Positions 23,389-38,300 of a stretch of 64,000 nt of DNA are shown in pieces; within the stretch, counting starts at the first letter, position 1; every line of letters begins with the position of its first letter. The notes beneath the pieces are model-generated. The model searched no databases. It saw only the letters and a list, made by a program, of their open reading frames with translations, and was not told where the DNA came from. Source of the stretch: Ciona savignyi (lineage: Eukaryota; Chordata; Ascidiacea; Phlebobranchia; Cionidae); NCBI GenBank assembly GCA_000149265.1, contig CH001825.1:1-64000 (forward strand). Reading direction: 5' to 3'. The translations under genes and the position numbers were made by a program.

Positions 23389-26300
23389 ATGCTTCAAGTT
23401 CTTCTCACTGTGCTTGCAGGTAAGATGGTGTAACTGTGAACAATCTGTTCAAATGAATGGAACTTACGGGACAATTCTAAAACCGGCTGCGCGTAATTCA
23501 TTTGCAACGTGGTTGCTTATTTTAAAACTTAAACTACTTGACTAATTTTACAAATATATAAAAATGTTTTTAGAAGCTGGGGTTTTATTAGTTACCCTTT
23601 ATGTAAATTAATATGAGATGACACCTTCTACCAATTCCAAATTCCCTTGAAACTTTCATAATATTTAACGATTTGAACACCAAAGATGAAATATTGTCCG
23701 GTCTCTATGGCGAATCATTCTCGTTAAAGAGTGTTTTGGCTGACATATGACGTTTAATGATTGGTTCTCTACAACTCGAAAGTGCTGAATTGAAAGCCAC
23801 TTGATGCCTCCTTGTCAACCCTGTGGAATTCGAAATATTCCTACAGACATTACATACCCGTAGAGTTAACGCTCTCTTAGTATGACCGATCCGACTTCGT
23901 AATTCGATATAAAATGTTGTCGTGGCGAGAAGAGTGAGACAGCTTTTTCCTAGTCGTCTTCAGTGGGGCGTCTCGATGTGTGTTTTGTCTAACTTTTCTG
24001 CACATATCGTGTTGGTAGAGCAATAATCCAAATACGAATCTGTGTAAGTTGATGGTGTTTCATTTAAAACTACTGCATTCATTGTAATATCGTTTACATA
24101 GTGCGTCCCCGCGGTATGTAGGTTGGTTGTTAACTTATTGGCCAAGGCGAGATAGTTTATACAGTGTTTTAATTGTTTAAACTAAAATAGTACGAAGCTA
24201 TTAACTACATACAACACACTGCAGCTAGTAGCTCTAATTATATTACGTAATATGGTTAATATTCGTAAGGTAACAAGCTTGATAAATGGCTGAGCACTCG
24301 GATTGTGTGGGTTCCGTGTATAGACGTCCTTTTGTGACGTCATTACCATTATCTCAAATTTCACAAAGGTGACCAAGCTGCACACATCGGATTTGTATTC
24401 GACCTTGTGTATTGTATGGAATAACCTTGGAACCTATTTCTGCGCAACCAGAGCGTTGAGCACAATCGACAGTGGCCTTGAGACGTTCCTTAGGTTTTAG
24501 TAAAACCCGTTTATTCATTACGATAATCGTATAGATCACACCTACTTAACGGGCAGTTAATGGGTTAAACTAAAACTAAAGAAACGCATTGAGCATACAC
24601 AACAAACTGCAATAGCTCCGGTAACCCAAGCGCGCAGTAAACCGTCAGCCAACCGTGTGATAACGCTCCTCGCATAAAAGCAAGGTAATCTGACGATTGT
24701 TCCAACGCCTCATGCAGTTATATAAGGCAATGCACAAGTGTAAGTGTTACACGACACGCACAATTATAAAAGTGGAAACTTCACTCTAAACAGGTTTAAA
24801 TGTACTGCCCAAAATATTTCAAAAAATACATTTTCTACGTCGCGATGTATTAAAATACATTTTGTTACGCGGTGACGTAGCCGAAAGGTGTATGTGCGAC
24901 ATTGATTAAATCATGCTGTGCAAAACACAAAGTAATTTTTCGAATCTAATGATATTTATAGACACAGACACGGTTAGTCACGTTGGTACAGACGCTAATC
25001 ATATAAGACACGACGTTATGATCACAAGAAACCGCGCTAAATATATTTCGATCAAGTTGCATCGTCATGTTTTGCCTGGAGCGAGTTTGTAACTTACCTC
25101 ATCGGGTTACAGCGCTCAGGCAATTACCGAGCATTTTTTTAGATTTTATAAATTTAGTACGAATATTTGTATCCTAAAATATATTGGCGACATTACACTA
25201 TAAAGGCAACCCAGTCCATGGCAAGTTTTTCTACATCAGCCATGTTAAAAGCCTGCGTTTCCGATAATCACAATTTGGACCTTTTCACGTGACCGGTTGT
25301 TTTTATAAGCAGTTCTCACACCCAATTGTGCCCACAACTCTTACTTGAGCCGATTTAACTTGTATTTCATGGCTTTATACTTGCATACAAGTAACCAGAA
25401 CCTAATTTATCACTCCAGTGCTGCAACTCGGAGAATGCTTAAACTACCGAGCCACAATCAACATGCAGGCTTACAAGGGATATGTGGATTTCGTTCCCGC
25501 CGCCCCAAATATGCAAATCACCGTCAATCTCCAAGGACCCGCTGTGCAAAACTACACTGTTGCTCAAATATACGAATTTCCTGTCATTTTGGGGTAACTA
25601 GACCTTTTATGGTTACAACCCTATAATACATATCTTAACCAACGTATATACGTAACCATAACTTTAACCCAAATCATTAATAGTCCAACCTTTGATTCGA
25701 TGTTTTGTTTCCTCCTTTTTCCAAAGTTATGATCGCGTAATGGTAACGAATAAAAGTCCTGATCAAACCGGTTCGTGTTTCCCGTTAAAAATTAAAGTAA
25801 TGCCATATATTCAGACTGCAATATGTTCGGTGACCTATACTGTCATAACGGGATACTATCACGAGCGTCATGTTGTAACGGCTGGCGATGTCCCATTGGT
25901 ACAAATACATTGAAATCTTATCATCCTTTTTCCATATACCCACAGCCAAGCAAGGAGTACAACCGCGTGTGATAATCTCGGAACGTCCCCCACGCCTTTA
26001 TCTGGTAATTACGTTACCCAATACTAACTTGTGAACACCAATACTAAATTGTGAACACCAATAGTAAATTGTGAACACCAATGTCCGAATACCAGTGTTC
26101 ATTAGTAAATACCAACTTCACTTTTTTATGGTAGAAGCAACAAGGGAAAACACTTGCTTTGGGAAATGACTTTAACAGGTTATCAACCAGAATCCATTTT
26201 AAAACTTTGTCACATTGATTTCGCTCTAGATTTTAAAAGATGAATCGATTTAAGGAGTTCCTGTTTTATTAATCAGGTGGTTAATGTTAAAATCCATCTT

Positions 26301-29300
26301 ACTAATAACCACCTTCCTCCCAAGGCTTTATTGCGAACGGAACTTTTACCGAGAACAGCTTACCGGAAGACAACATTTTTCATCGCTCCATTGTTCTAAG
26401 TGGTGGCTCCACTGATGCTAAGCTCTGCGCTGTTATTTTGCCAACAAGCGACTCTATTGTGACGTACCGTGCAATATTCAATGGCCCGATAGCCGGTGAT
26501 GTTTGGGTGAGGTAAGTCAACGTGTTGTATTCTGTCACAATTATTGGTTTATATGGTTGTAAGTTGCTGTTTGAGTAAGAAATTTCTCTTGCATGGTAGG
26601 GATACATGCTGCCCGGAAAGAAATCGTCAGAGACCACGCACAAGCGAATCGACGTGGTTTTATTTACGCTCCGGAGGTGTTAATATTTCAAAACTTTTAA
26701 GGCATGAAAATCACACCCCTTTCATGATGAACTATTTTTTTTTCTTTATTTACTTCTTTAATTAGTAACAGAAGGTCCTAGTAAGTCCCCTTCCCATACC
26801 CACACACAGACAGCATGCTCTCTCTAGAATGCTTTTCAGGGCTGTACTTGCGTTAAACTTTGTCAGTTGGGTTGTTCCAACAAGAAGATGGAGACTTGTT
26901 ATATTGCAAGTTCATCTTCTGTATATATCCTAGGAAACGTCACAATCAGTTTTAGTTTGTTAAAATTAAAAAAAAACATGAATAAACGGCAAAACGACAG
27001 TCGTTAAAATACGTCTAAAACCCAATCAATTATCAAGTTTCGGAATATTTAGACGTGGCCGCTAAACCCACTACACAGACGTCGCCATTTGAACACGTTT
27101 CAACGCTTGGTGTATATATCACCGGTATCCTATTTCCATGAGTTATAATATCCGTTATGCTTCACATGGAATAGGACAACATTTCCCCCATGCGGACAAG
27201 TTCGCCAATAGCTAAATTTTCGAATACAGCTAAACACGTAATACGAAAATGGCGAATTTACTCAATTGACGTTTTGTAGCTACAGATCTACCTTATTACG
27301 TCGAATTATTTTAATAAATTGTTTAATCAAGTAGACATTATTAGGACCTACATTTCCTTATTGTTAAAACGAGCGTTTCCGTTGGCAAAACATAACATTT
27401 CTCGTTTTGTAGCAATTTCTTTATTTCAAAGCCCTTCTGTAGTGGTCGGTTGTAATTTGTGGCAGCAAAATTGCCGCAAATTAAATTAAAAGGTATGGAA
27501 GGACACCCGTGACCTCCATAAGTGAAGGTCTATGAGGTCATAAGTGCAACGGACCATGACGACATAGACGTCCTATATTCCGTGTCTGACAGATTAAATA
27601 TAAATTCTAATTGCCTTCCTGTTTGTGGCAAATTAATCAATTCAAACAGCGTCATTTAAGCGAACAAAATAAGAGTTTTCTTTATCGGATTTTTCAAGCA
27701 AAGAAAATGTAATAAAAAGTACAATTTACCGTGCGTCACGCAAGAATGTATGTGTAAAGTATATACGACACATTTCATCGCGTTTGTTATCTGGTGGTTA
27801 TTATTATTGCTTTTTAATTCCGGTAAAATGTTTAAAAATATGATAAATTTAAAAAATCTTGATGAATGCATTTTTTTTAAATTTTAATGTACACGGATCA
27901 AGATGTTTAATTATACCACCCAGCTGTCAATCAAATGTAAACCCTCCACAACAATACAGTTGGTGTTGACTTTTTGTTTAGGCGCGAGGCAAATTTGATT
28001 ATTTGAACAATACACGTGTTTAACCGTACTAAACAAAGAATAACATTTTAATTAATCTTTTTAATTCTTTGAAATGGGTAAACTTTATAATTAACTTTAC
28101 GAGTTTTAAAACAAGTAATAAGGGTTAAACAATGTATAAATAGGTTTATTATTATTTCTTACCGTTTTACTACAATAAGCAGTGTTGTACATATTACGCA
28201 TATGTTTTATTCGCACCAACAATATCCAAATATGTTTACAGGACTAAATGGCAAACCTTGTACTAAAAGATGATTTTCTTAATTATTTCCTACAGTTTCC
28301 CTTCTGGGAGCAATTTGTTGAAAATAATATTTGTTCGATCTCAACGTAAACATTACAAATCTGCTGGATTATTGAACAAATAATATATAAACCACGACAA
28401 ATATTTGTTACCGTGCGCATTTATTTTTCTCTTTAATTGATCGATCGACCGTCAGTCCATGTCGCCTAATACATTTGCACGTCACTGAGCTAGTGCCCTG
28501 ACAAGTGCCCTGTGCGATCGTGTAAGGTTAACGCGACCGATACATATACCTATTCTATGTGAAACGGTCTTGGGTACCAGCTATCGTGGCCTCAAACCTA
28601 TGACCGATTAAAAAACAGTGCACTGCGTTTTTACATCCAAGTGGATGAATGCCAAAACACGTTCGTAAGGAATGGACACTAAACCAGTTTGAACAACATC
28701 TCTTCCTTTAGACACCTGATCAAATCAGTTATCGTGTTAAGGAATTGTAAAACTAAATTCGTTAGACATAAGCATCATATATTGAACTATATTTTGACAA
28801 CGTCTTTGATGCTGTGTCACAGAAAACGTCAATCAATGAACGGAATCTACATTTTCTCAAACCTCGCCTATTCGACCAACCAAGCCAACCCGACAGCTAC
28901 CACCGACTTGAAGATGGTGGGTTACAGTGGGGGAAGCATCGGGACAACATTCTCAACACGCTGTTCATCACTATCTGGTCCTACTGACATCATCCCTTCT
29001 ATTCGCGTAGGGAATTCCCCGGCTGCACAAGGTTGGTTGTCATTCCGCTTTTTGTCGCTTGCAAGCAGAAAATTATGAAAATTTGTTAATTTCAAGCAGA
29101 AAATAAAATAATAACCTGAAAACTTAGTTATCTGAATTTACTCTTGTAGCTTAATTATATGTGCTGGTCCATAAGTAATTGGTGAATATAATGCTTATTG
29201 TTATTTGTATTCTCGGCCAAAATAATTCAGATTTATTGTATTATGTTAGTTGGTTGCATTGTACTTTGTTGAATTAGAAATTAAATGTATTTTGTTAAAT

Positions 29301-32300
29301 TAGGTTAATTAAAAAGTTAGTAATGTATCTTATTATGTTCAATAATATAACATCCTAAAATACCGACTGGGTTACCTGGAATAAACACGAATATCCATCC
29401 TCTCTTGTTAATTCCATCAATCCTCATTCCAGGTCGAATGTGGTCTTCCTTTATTTCAAGCGTTAATGACGTCAAGATAAACTGGGGCCTTACTACGTCA
29501 TCAAGCGCTGACGTCATCGCCTGCACCAAAATAAACATGCAGATCCCGAGATCGGGGGTGGCGACAATAGCATGGAACAACATCCGAGGAACAGTGAGCT
29601 TCACTCAGAACTCCCCATTCGATTCGACGCTGATGGCGATTAACATAACCGGTGTCGACCAGCGGGTAAAACACTTTGCAGCCATTTTTGTTCATTTGTT
29701 ACTTCAATGACAATTCTAGTTTCTTGTATATTTGTAACTTTTTGTAAGCTTAAACGACATTCTTTAGTAGACAGGTTTTTAAAACACATATACAATTAGT
29801 ACTTTTACAACTAGGCTTATATTAATGAGGATTTCTTCAAAAAAGCCTTTGGAATCTGTTTTAGTAATGATATTCACAATTTCTAAGCGGCAAATTGCTC
29901 CATTTGCTCAGTTTTATCACAACGTAATTGCTCGCGATATTTAAACATTAATTACTGGGTATTGGAAAGTAGACTTCTTTACAGCAACACGTAATTCATC
30001 AGCACCATGTTGCATATGTTTTGTATAGTGATCCTGATAGAGTGGTACACATCAGTTGTACGAATTCCAAACTTTGCTATGCTTTGCACAAATTTTTAAA
30101 ATTGCTTGATGGCGTTTATAGAACGTGTTTCGGTGGTTTTTGCACGTCGCTATATAAATCCTATCTCTCAGATATTACCAGCGACATACCACGTACACAA
30201 GAACCCCGTACCTCAACGCTTGCTGATGAACGAGAACCGATGCAGCTTCGACAATGTCCTTGGACACTTCAACCCGTTCCAAGCGTCACCTGTGGGTCCG
30301 TTGGACTCGTCGTTTATGCGGACAACTGAAGGATCGGATGATCAATACGAGATAGGTGGGAGTGACTTTCTTAGCAAATTCGATAAGAAACCGATTCTGG
30401 GCTCACATTGGGTGACATTTTTGTCATTTGTTATTTCCGCACGCTATTATTAAATCTGATTAGACTTGGGATAGAATAGGATATTAAGATTTCACTTCTA
30501 GTGGGACTTATTATTGGCATTTATTGATAACTTTTTGATAATTTTATTATCAAGTTTAGGTAATGTTATTAAAATAAATAATGATGTAAAGTGATGAAGT
30601 ACGTTTGGCGGTTTCTTGGTGTTCTCAAATATATTTAATTTATCCGTTCAACCCTCCTTCATAATATACACCCTGTAAAGGTGGTATTTGTTTAAATAAC
30701 CGTCGTGTCAATTGTTTTATTAATTTTCATAACCAGGTGATTTAAGCGGAAAGCACGGAAACATAAACACCTCTTCATTCGAAATGAGCTATGTCGATTG
30801 GAATTTGCCTTTGTATGGTCCTCATAGCGTGATTGGGCGCTCTGTTGTATTTCATAAGTCGGATAGCACCAGGTGAGCATGGATCCATCACACATTTATG
30901 TCTATATAAAGACTTGCAGTGAGTTATACGTATACTTCATATTGCCTTGTGCCTGCATTCGAGATTTTGTTGTGTGGAAATAACGACGGATATCTGGTGT
31001 CTAATCATTTTGTTCAACCCATTCAAACCACTGGAAATCCCGATCTCAAAGTTTTCTGTTTCTCACTCACATAACGTGGTGGTAAGTGGTAATGGCTTGA
31101 CGGGTTTCATGTTCGATCTTCGCCTTTATCATTTATACGCTATTGTGTCTCCTTTCAAGCCGTGTTTTCAATTAATTCCTTCCAAAGTTGGAGCAATAAT
31201 ATTCATATTGCTGTAATGCAAGCCGACTTTGGGTATAATGTGGTGCCGATTCCTGGTGTTTCTGGCATGATTAACTTTGTGTGACCTCACCCTTTTATCA
31301 TTTTTGTTGAAACTGTTGGAAATCAGTAAGCTATACAAGTGCACGAACAGATTTAGCATTTCAGTACATTCCTTACAATAAATGCGATTGCAGGTATGCA
31401 TGCGCCAACATCGCATACAATGTTCCAGTGATAACTGCTGTGGCGCGGTTCAAGCAACCTGCCTACGGTACCATGTATTTCCAACAACCAGCTGGTGACG
31501 CTACAGCACCCACCATCGTATTCGGTGCCATGGCTAACACGGTAAATATTTCCCGAGGTATTATGATCAGTGTGCGTGGGCTTGGGGCAGGTATGTGCAA
31601 CATACGGCCCGCTGGCCAAGTCCAGCTTGTGAGAGATTTAAAAAACTAAATATATACCCTGAAATGTGGTCCTTGCATTAGTAATTAAATATGTGGTTAA
31701 GATATTGAATAGTATTCATGTAATAATCCGGCCCACCAAGGACTTCATTTTCCCACATCTGACACCCCTACTAGAGAAGTTACCCACCCCTGGCTCAGGG
31801 GAATCTAATTATTTGGAATTTCTCTTGATTCATGTGTTTGCGACCTTTCGCCGGCATTGAAGCGTTACACTTATTCCCGGTCGTTATATATTACTTCAGA
31901 AGTTCTTGTTTTTCCGTATTTTGCTTCTTAGCGCTTTAGTGAACATACCTTGCCACCAAAACGTATCCCAAGGAACTTTGCGCTAAATTATATGGTGCCT
32001 GCCCATTACTTGGTGGTCCACGTTAGGGAAATCCCCGGATCCATGAAACTAATTGTTTAACCGATCTTAATTTGGTGTATCGGGTTTTATAAGTAGTGAT
32101 TATACGTTATGTGCTCTAGCTACAATCATATTCTATCTATGACCAGTCGTTCGGATACAGTTCTAAATTCCAAATATTTGAAATTGCGCTACGATCTTTC
32201 CGTAAAACTTCAACGCGCATCCGTGAAGTCTGCCAAGTTAATTAACGGAAATCCGGTTACCTCTCCTATTTGGTTTGTTGGCACAAACAAGCGAAATTAT

Positions 32301-35300
32301 TTTAAATTTAGTATTGATGAAAAAAAAGGTTGACTATTTCCCAATAAAGTAGTTGGTATTTAAATGTATTTTTAAATTTCTTCCCATATTTTGATTGTAT
32401 CGTCATAAATACCTTTCACGCGTTGATAGTTTCATTGTTTGATTGTCAACGTTTATAAACAACCATTCACACGTTGATTGTCTGTTCTAGTAATGCGTCT
32501 TTGAGCCATAAATGTGATTATGTCCATACAATCAAGATAAGCATTTTTATTATGTATGTATTTGTGTGGATAATAGGATAATGTGATTAAGCTATATGTG
32601 CCAACGGCCAGATAGATAATCGGTCTAAGCATCAGCACATACTATTCGAAACGGCACTTACTTACGTGATTATAATAAATGCAGAAAAGACGAAATCTCC
32701 GTCAATGCAGTGACAAAAACTTAAAAACGCCGCCAAACAAAAGTTTATCATTAATACTTTGGGTATTTTTTACCATCGATGATTTAAACGGGTTAGTGAA
32801 AAATCCATTCCTTTTCATATCTAATGCCGTGTTAGCTTTAAATTGTGTTTAAAATGGTATATTCTTTATTAATATATATATGCATTTTGTTAAATTTCAA
32901 ATAAACATGTACACATAAAATTTGCTCGAGTTAATTTCTATAATAAATCATTCTTGTCTACAGTTATTAATATGAAATACTAGACCTATACATTATTAAA
33001 ATTTCGCATATAATATAAACATACGACAGTAATCGGATAGCATACACATCAATAATAGGCGCAAAGAATAAAAATAGAAGAGTAATCAGTTAAATGGCAA
33101 ATAACATATGGTGCAAATATACATAGTGCGATAGATGGGTAAATCGCAAATTCAAATATCATAATAAATGATAATCTTATTCTCGATAATAAAAACTGTT
33201 ATTGTAAGCTTGTAAATGGTAGACAAAAAGGGTGTTATAAAGTAGACAATCGTCAAGATCACCTCGCGTCAACGGTCCGGTTACCAAAGCGATATTAGTT
33301 TGTCCTATTAATCCATTGCATCAGACAACGTCTGCAAGTCCCACGCTCAACACCACAACCGACTTCACCGGCTGGTGTATATTATTATACCATATTTGCA
33401 GGTACATTATATGTGATCAATACCGTGATGGTGTTCTAGTGCACGTTACCTCTCTCTTTTTTGTCAGCAAACTATCTAACGTCATTAAGCATATTTATTG
33501 ATAACATTTCATTTCTACAGAACCACGCTTCATCTGTATGGCATAACTTTCACGTCCACCAATACCCACTTGGTAACGACTGTGTCAGTGCCGGTCCCCA
33601 CTACAACCCAACCGGGGTAAGTGGTTAAAATACATTCTTATTAAATTGAAGTACTGGAACAGTTGCAGTGTGGTGTATGGAATTGAGACGTTACTAGTTT
33701 TCTTAAGCCCATTAGTTTAACGGTCCATTAATTTATATCGCCGTGTGAGTTTTTTTTCGAACATCAAGCAAGATTTTGTCTGTCTTATGACTGAGCCACC
33801 CGACCACTGTATTCTGCTTTCAAATTGAAACCTTTCAACACTAGGTGTCAACCGATGGGAACTACACGAAACTATGTTCGTCCACCGATCCTTTCCGATG
33901 CGAGCTCGGGGACATCACTGGTCGGAATGAAGCGTTAACCATATTCTCCTCTGTCAACGCAGCTGGAAGTAAATTCTTCTACACCGACCCCTATCTTCAT
34001 CTGAGTGGATCCTTCAATATTATCGGAAGGTATGATTGGAAGGTGGCTTGTCACAGCGATTTAAAACTAAATGAATTCTGCTCGTACAGGACTTTGCTAA
34101 AATACGTATCCTCGATCAACCGGATGGCTTTGCAGGTTTAGCGTATATTACCTGAACTCAGTGGATTAATAGATTTAACTACAACTGTAGGATCTCAATT
34201 AGCCTACCACTAAACAACCTGCCTATTACCATAGTTGGGTTGCTACATTGTACTCTTTAGGTTAAATGACGCCAATATCATAGTCACCGCTAAACTATGT
34301 TCACCCTCAATTGTGTAGATCGGTTGTCATCCATCAATTTGGCCTCGGTGCGCAACGATATGCTTGCGCGAACATTACCCTGGTCCGACCATCCAAGGTT
34401 GAAACGCAAACCGACACTTGGAGTGGAGACAGCGCTGACGGAACAGTCACCGGCAAGATAACTATTACCCAAGACAACGAATTCACACCAGCAGTTGTAA
34501 GTTTTGATCAAATAAGAGAATGGCTTTCAGTGGCATTGGATCACGCCTTCGCGGTAGAAAGATAAAAATGCTTCTTTTTATCCTCGGAGAAACACCAGGG
34601 ACGTCATGACACTGTAAATCGTCAGATTACCCCACGTCTAAAGATCGGGTTGTACTGCTGTGTATTGTAAACGCCGGAGATAATGCACCTTTAGTGCAAC
34701 ATATGAATGCATTCCAGGCCATGGCCGTTAGAAGTTTTTTCCAAGAACACAACTGTGACTAAAAGTTGGTATATTTACTCCAACTACCAACCGAACAAAC
34801 TTCCAATAACCTAGTCAACTTTATTTAAGAATTTTACAACTTGTATTAAATTTAACGAGACCCTAAATAAGACTTATTTTATTAGGTGACCGCCAATCTA
34901 GCGGGGCTCTCTAGCACTGCAGGTGGATATCATATCCACGAGCTTCCGTTGTACACAGCATCTGTTGGAATTGGTGCGTGTTCAACAAGTGTCATATCGG
35001 GACATTACAGCCCATTTGCATTTCCTTCTCCTGGTAAGTAATCTTTGATAGTTTAAAACATAGGTTATGGTTTTATAACTACATATATCGGTGACTGTGG
35101 ACAATACACCAGGAGTTAAACACATTCATCTACGAAATTCCGTGGTAAATGGTAAACATTAGGATGTTTAAACCTTAAATATCGCTTCGTCTACGCAATG
35201 AGCTATACATACTGCACATCAGGGAGGGACATAACCAATTAGGCTGGTGGCATTGATCTTGCCGATGATGCTGTTTGAATGAATATTCTTAATCGAAACT

Positions 35301-38300
35301 TTTGTGTTGTGTTCCAAGTAGTTACCAAATAATTATATATTGTTTCTATCCTTCATTAATGCTCCAGTGTTTTTTGTTCATATTATTTAACATTTTACAC
35401 TAGAGTTCCATAATAACGAGAATCTCGTATTAGCATTCATATTTTCAATCTTCTATAGTCCCAAGTGCTGCACAAGGTACCACGGACTTGTACGAGGTTG
35501 GAGATTTCAGCAACAAATTCGGAACTTTGAATTCGCTCGCCTCCCTTACCTTGGCGCCCACTAGTGATCACAACTTGCCACTGAGCACTGACGTCAGTGT
35601 GGCGGGGCGGTCAGTGCTCATACACAAGGCATCTGGCACGCCGTGAGTATTTTGGTAACAAAAATTAAATCTTAAGAACTGTCTTTACACAGCACAGAAT
35701 GCAAAACAGTAGTCTGGTTATCGCACCAGAAACCATCAGGTTCACATTAACAGGCAAGCTATTGATGACTCCATAAATATAATGTGTCCGCAGGGCTAAA
35801 GAGGGCACTATGTAGTAAAAAAGCGTATTTTAACCAAGATGATTAAATATGGATTTTAATTCTGCGTTAAACATCCAGGCATACATATTTCCCCATGATT
35901 TTTAACATTTTATTTATGTTTCCAGGTGGAAATGCAATTCATTGCTCGAGCAACCTAACAGTCATACAGGTCACGTGGTAATGGCTGAAGTGGTCTTTGC
36001 CTCAGCGTTTACCGGATATATTAAACTGGTATGTGGATGCAGTAATTTACCACATATCATAATACCTTAGGAATTAAGTATTTTTAAAATTTATGTCAAT
36101 ACAATTTTATAAGATAAGATGTAGTTAATACATATTAAACCGGGTATTGCTAAGTTGATTGTCATATAATAAGAAGTCGTGCCACTTTTGATTTATTTTT
36201 TCAGGGAAGAATCGTACAGTAGTACAACTAAAAAAACTAATATATTTACCAAAACCTATGATAATCCACCATAATAAAGAAATAGATTGACTAGTAATAA
36301 AGTTATCTGAAACGCACAACACGGTTTATGCATCTTTCATCGCAGAGACAAATAATTTACGAGGATGGATCCTCATCGCCGACCACAATGGAAGTTTCGA
36401 TTTTCAACTCCGGCACTAACCTAGGGGTAACGGTACGTAACGTGTTAAATGTATTGTTAGCCTGGCATGGTCAGTTGACTAGATGGTACCAGACTGTCAG
36501 TGGGAAAGTAATAAGGTTAAAACCAACCGTTCGCTAATATAAGCTATAGACGGTTGCCTCCTTAGACAATGTACTTTTGTCGTAAGCCATTTGTGTAAAA
36601 CCCATTATAGCAAAACTACACCAATGTATCCACCATATAAAACACACCGCAGTAGTTCTGGTCATCCTAACTTAGTTATCCGTTGAATAGAAATAATTTA
36701 GATATATTCTGCAGACGACCAACCACAACTGGCATGTTCACATTGACCCCGTGATGAACGAGACGCAATGTAGCGACGCACTTGGTAAGTTTGCGAGTCA
36801 GTATTGCAGCCGAATACCAGTCGCAAGCTAGTGTGGCAAAGCACTTACGCACGACCCAGTGTTCTAAAGTGTTGAACAAAAACTACCCTCACGTCGTATT
36901 TAGACATTAAAATAGCTACGGTCATTATCTACAAAAATAATTCATAAGAATATGGAATCCGTGGTGAACATATCAACTTACTAGAATGATAGGAGATCCT
37001 AAATATGGTTGGACTTTTAACATTCAAAAAGATCTGGTAATTGTCCAAACATCTTCGACAATAACCGGTAAATGTTTACTATGTTCAATATTTGATTTTT
37101 TGTCAATTTTCAACCAATTGCACGGTGTTTAATGGATTAAAATACCTCCGCCCCTACGAATGCACCCATAAATACACCCAATTGGGAAGTTATAAGTCCA
37201 TATTATGCCAATGTTCATTTACTTGGTCGTTTTCTTCCTCTGTTGGATTAAAATGGAACTTTCCAAGGAAAACTATAACGCAAACACTTACCGTTCGTAG
37301 CTACCGGTGAATTAGGCAAGTAACTTAATGCAATAGCGATACTGCGTGAGATTATATTTTTACAATTGACAGAACTTGAACTGTGTATTTTGGTCTCAGA
37401 TCCGGGAAATTCCCCCAGACAAGAATAGAAGGGTGTCTATTCATGTACACCAAGCTCATTGATGTATATTCATACCGAACTTTGAATTCTTCCACCATCA
37501 TAGGCCACTACAACCCGTACGGCGCCCCGGTTAACAGTGCGAATTACGCTGGAACGAACAAGTGTACCAGGAACCAACCGCTTGCATGCGAACTTGGCGA
37601 TCTCAGCAACAAACATGTAAGTGGATACTGTGGAGGTGCGTTAGTGGAATTTGTTTTGAGTTGAAAGAAGGAAGGTGAATGAGGGTTTGTGTGCTTTACA
37701 ATTTCTTACTTATCTTAGGGGTTGTGGCCGCGGGACAAAAAACGCAAATGTCATTTACTTCCACTGAAGCTGACCCCGCTCAAACCCACAGTGTCTGCTA
37801 TTTCTTCTTGATTTGTTCGATGCTTATTATGATTTTAATAATACGCTGCACTTTTATGTGATTGCTCACTTTTCCTTTTTTTAAATATAAAATGTGTGAC
37901 ATTTTGCTTTCCAGCTAAAATGTATTTTATGCATTACAGGCTAAACTCAACATAGGTGGCGGTAGAAAGCTCTTTGTTGACGTTGATCTTCCGCTGAGCA
38001 CAGACAAGACTGGTAAGTACGACACACCATCTGAATAAGCGTAACACGGCTATGCAACATGTAACCTCGTGATCACAGTTGAATACTGAGCTATTGCAGT
38101 AAGTTGTACAGTTGTGTATGTTGCTGCATTTATCCGATAAAACCAGTGGCTCATGAACGCCCGTTTAATGACTGGCACAGTCGACTTGCTAAAGACTGGT
38201 TTTGAGACACCAGCGTCTCGACTGATTCTCTAGTTCAATAGAAGTTATCTACGTAGTTGGGATAGTAGTCGGTCACGTGACTTACTCAATGTTTATTGGT

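Noticed and set aside
25345..25626. 93-residue plus-strand frame
   Set aside because: Wrong frame; the overlapping SOD-repeat exon (25452-25593) is read in a different frame that matches the repeat pattern.
32109..32333. 74-residue frame considered as an extra exon of the SOD-repeat gene
   Set aside because: The exon ending at 31541 joins in phase directly to the HVH exon at 33521; this frame has no SOD-like motif and no fitting splice borders.
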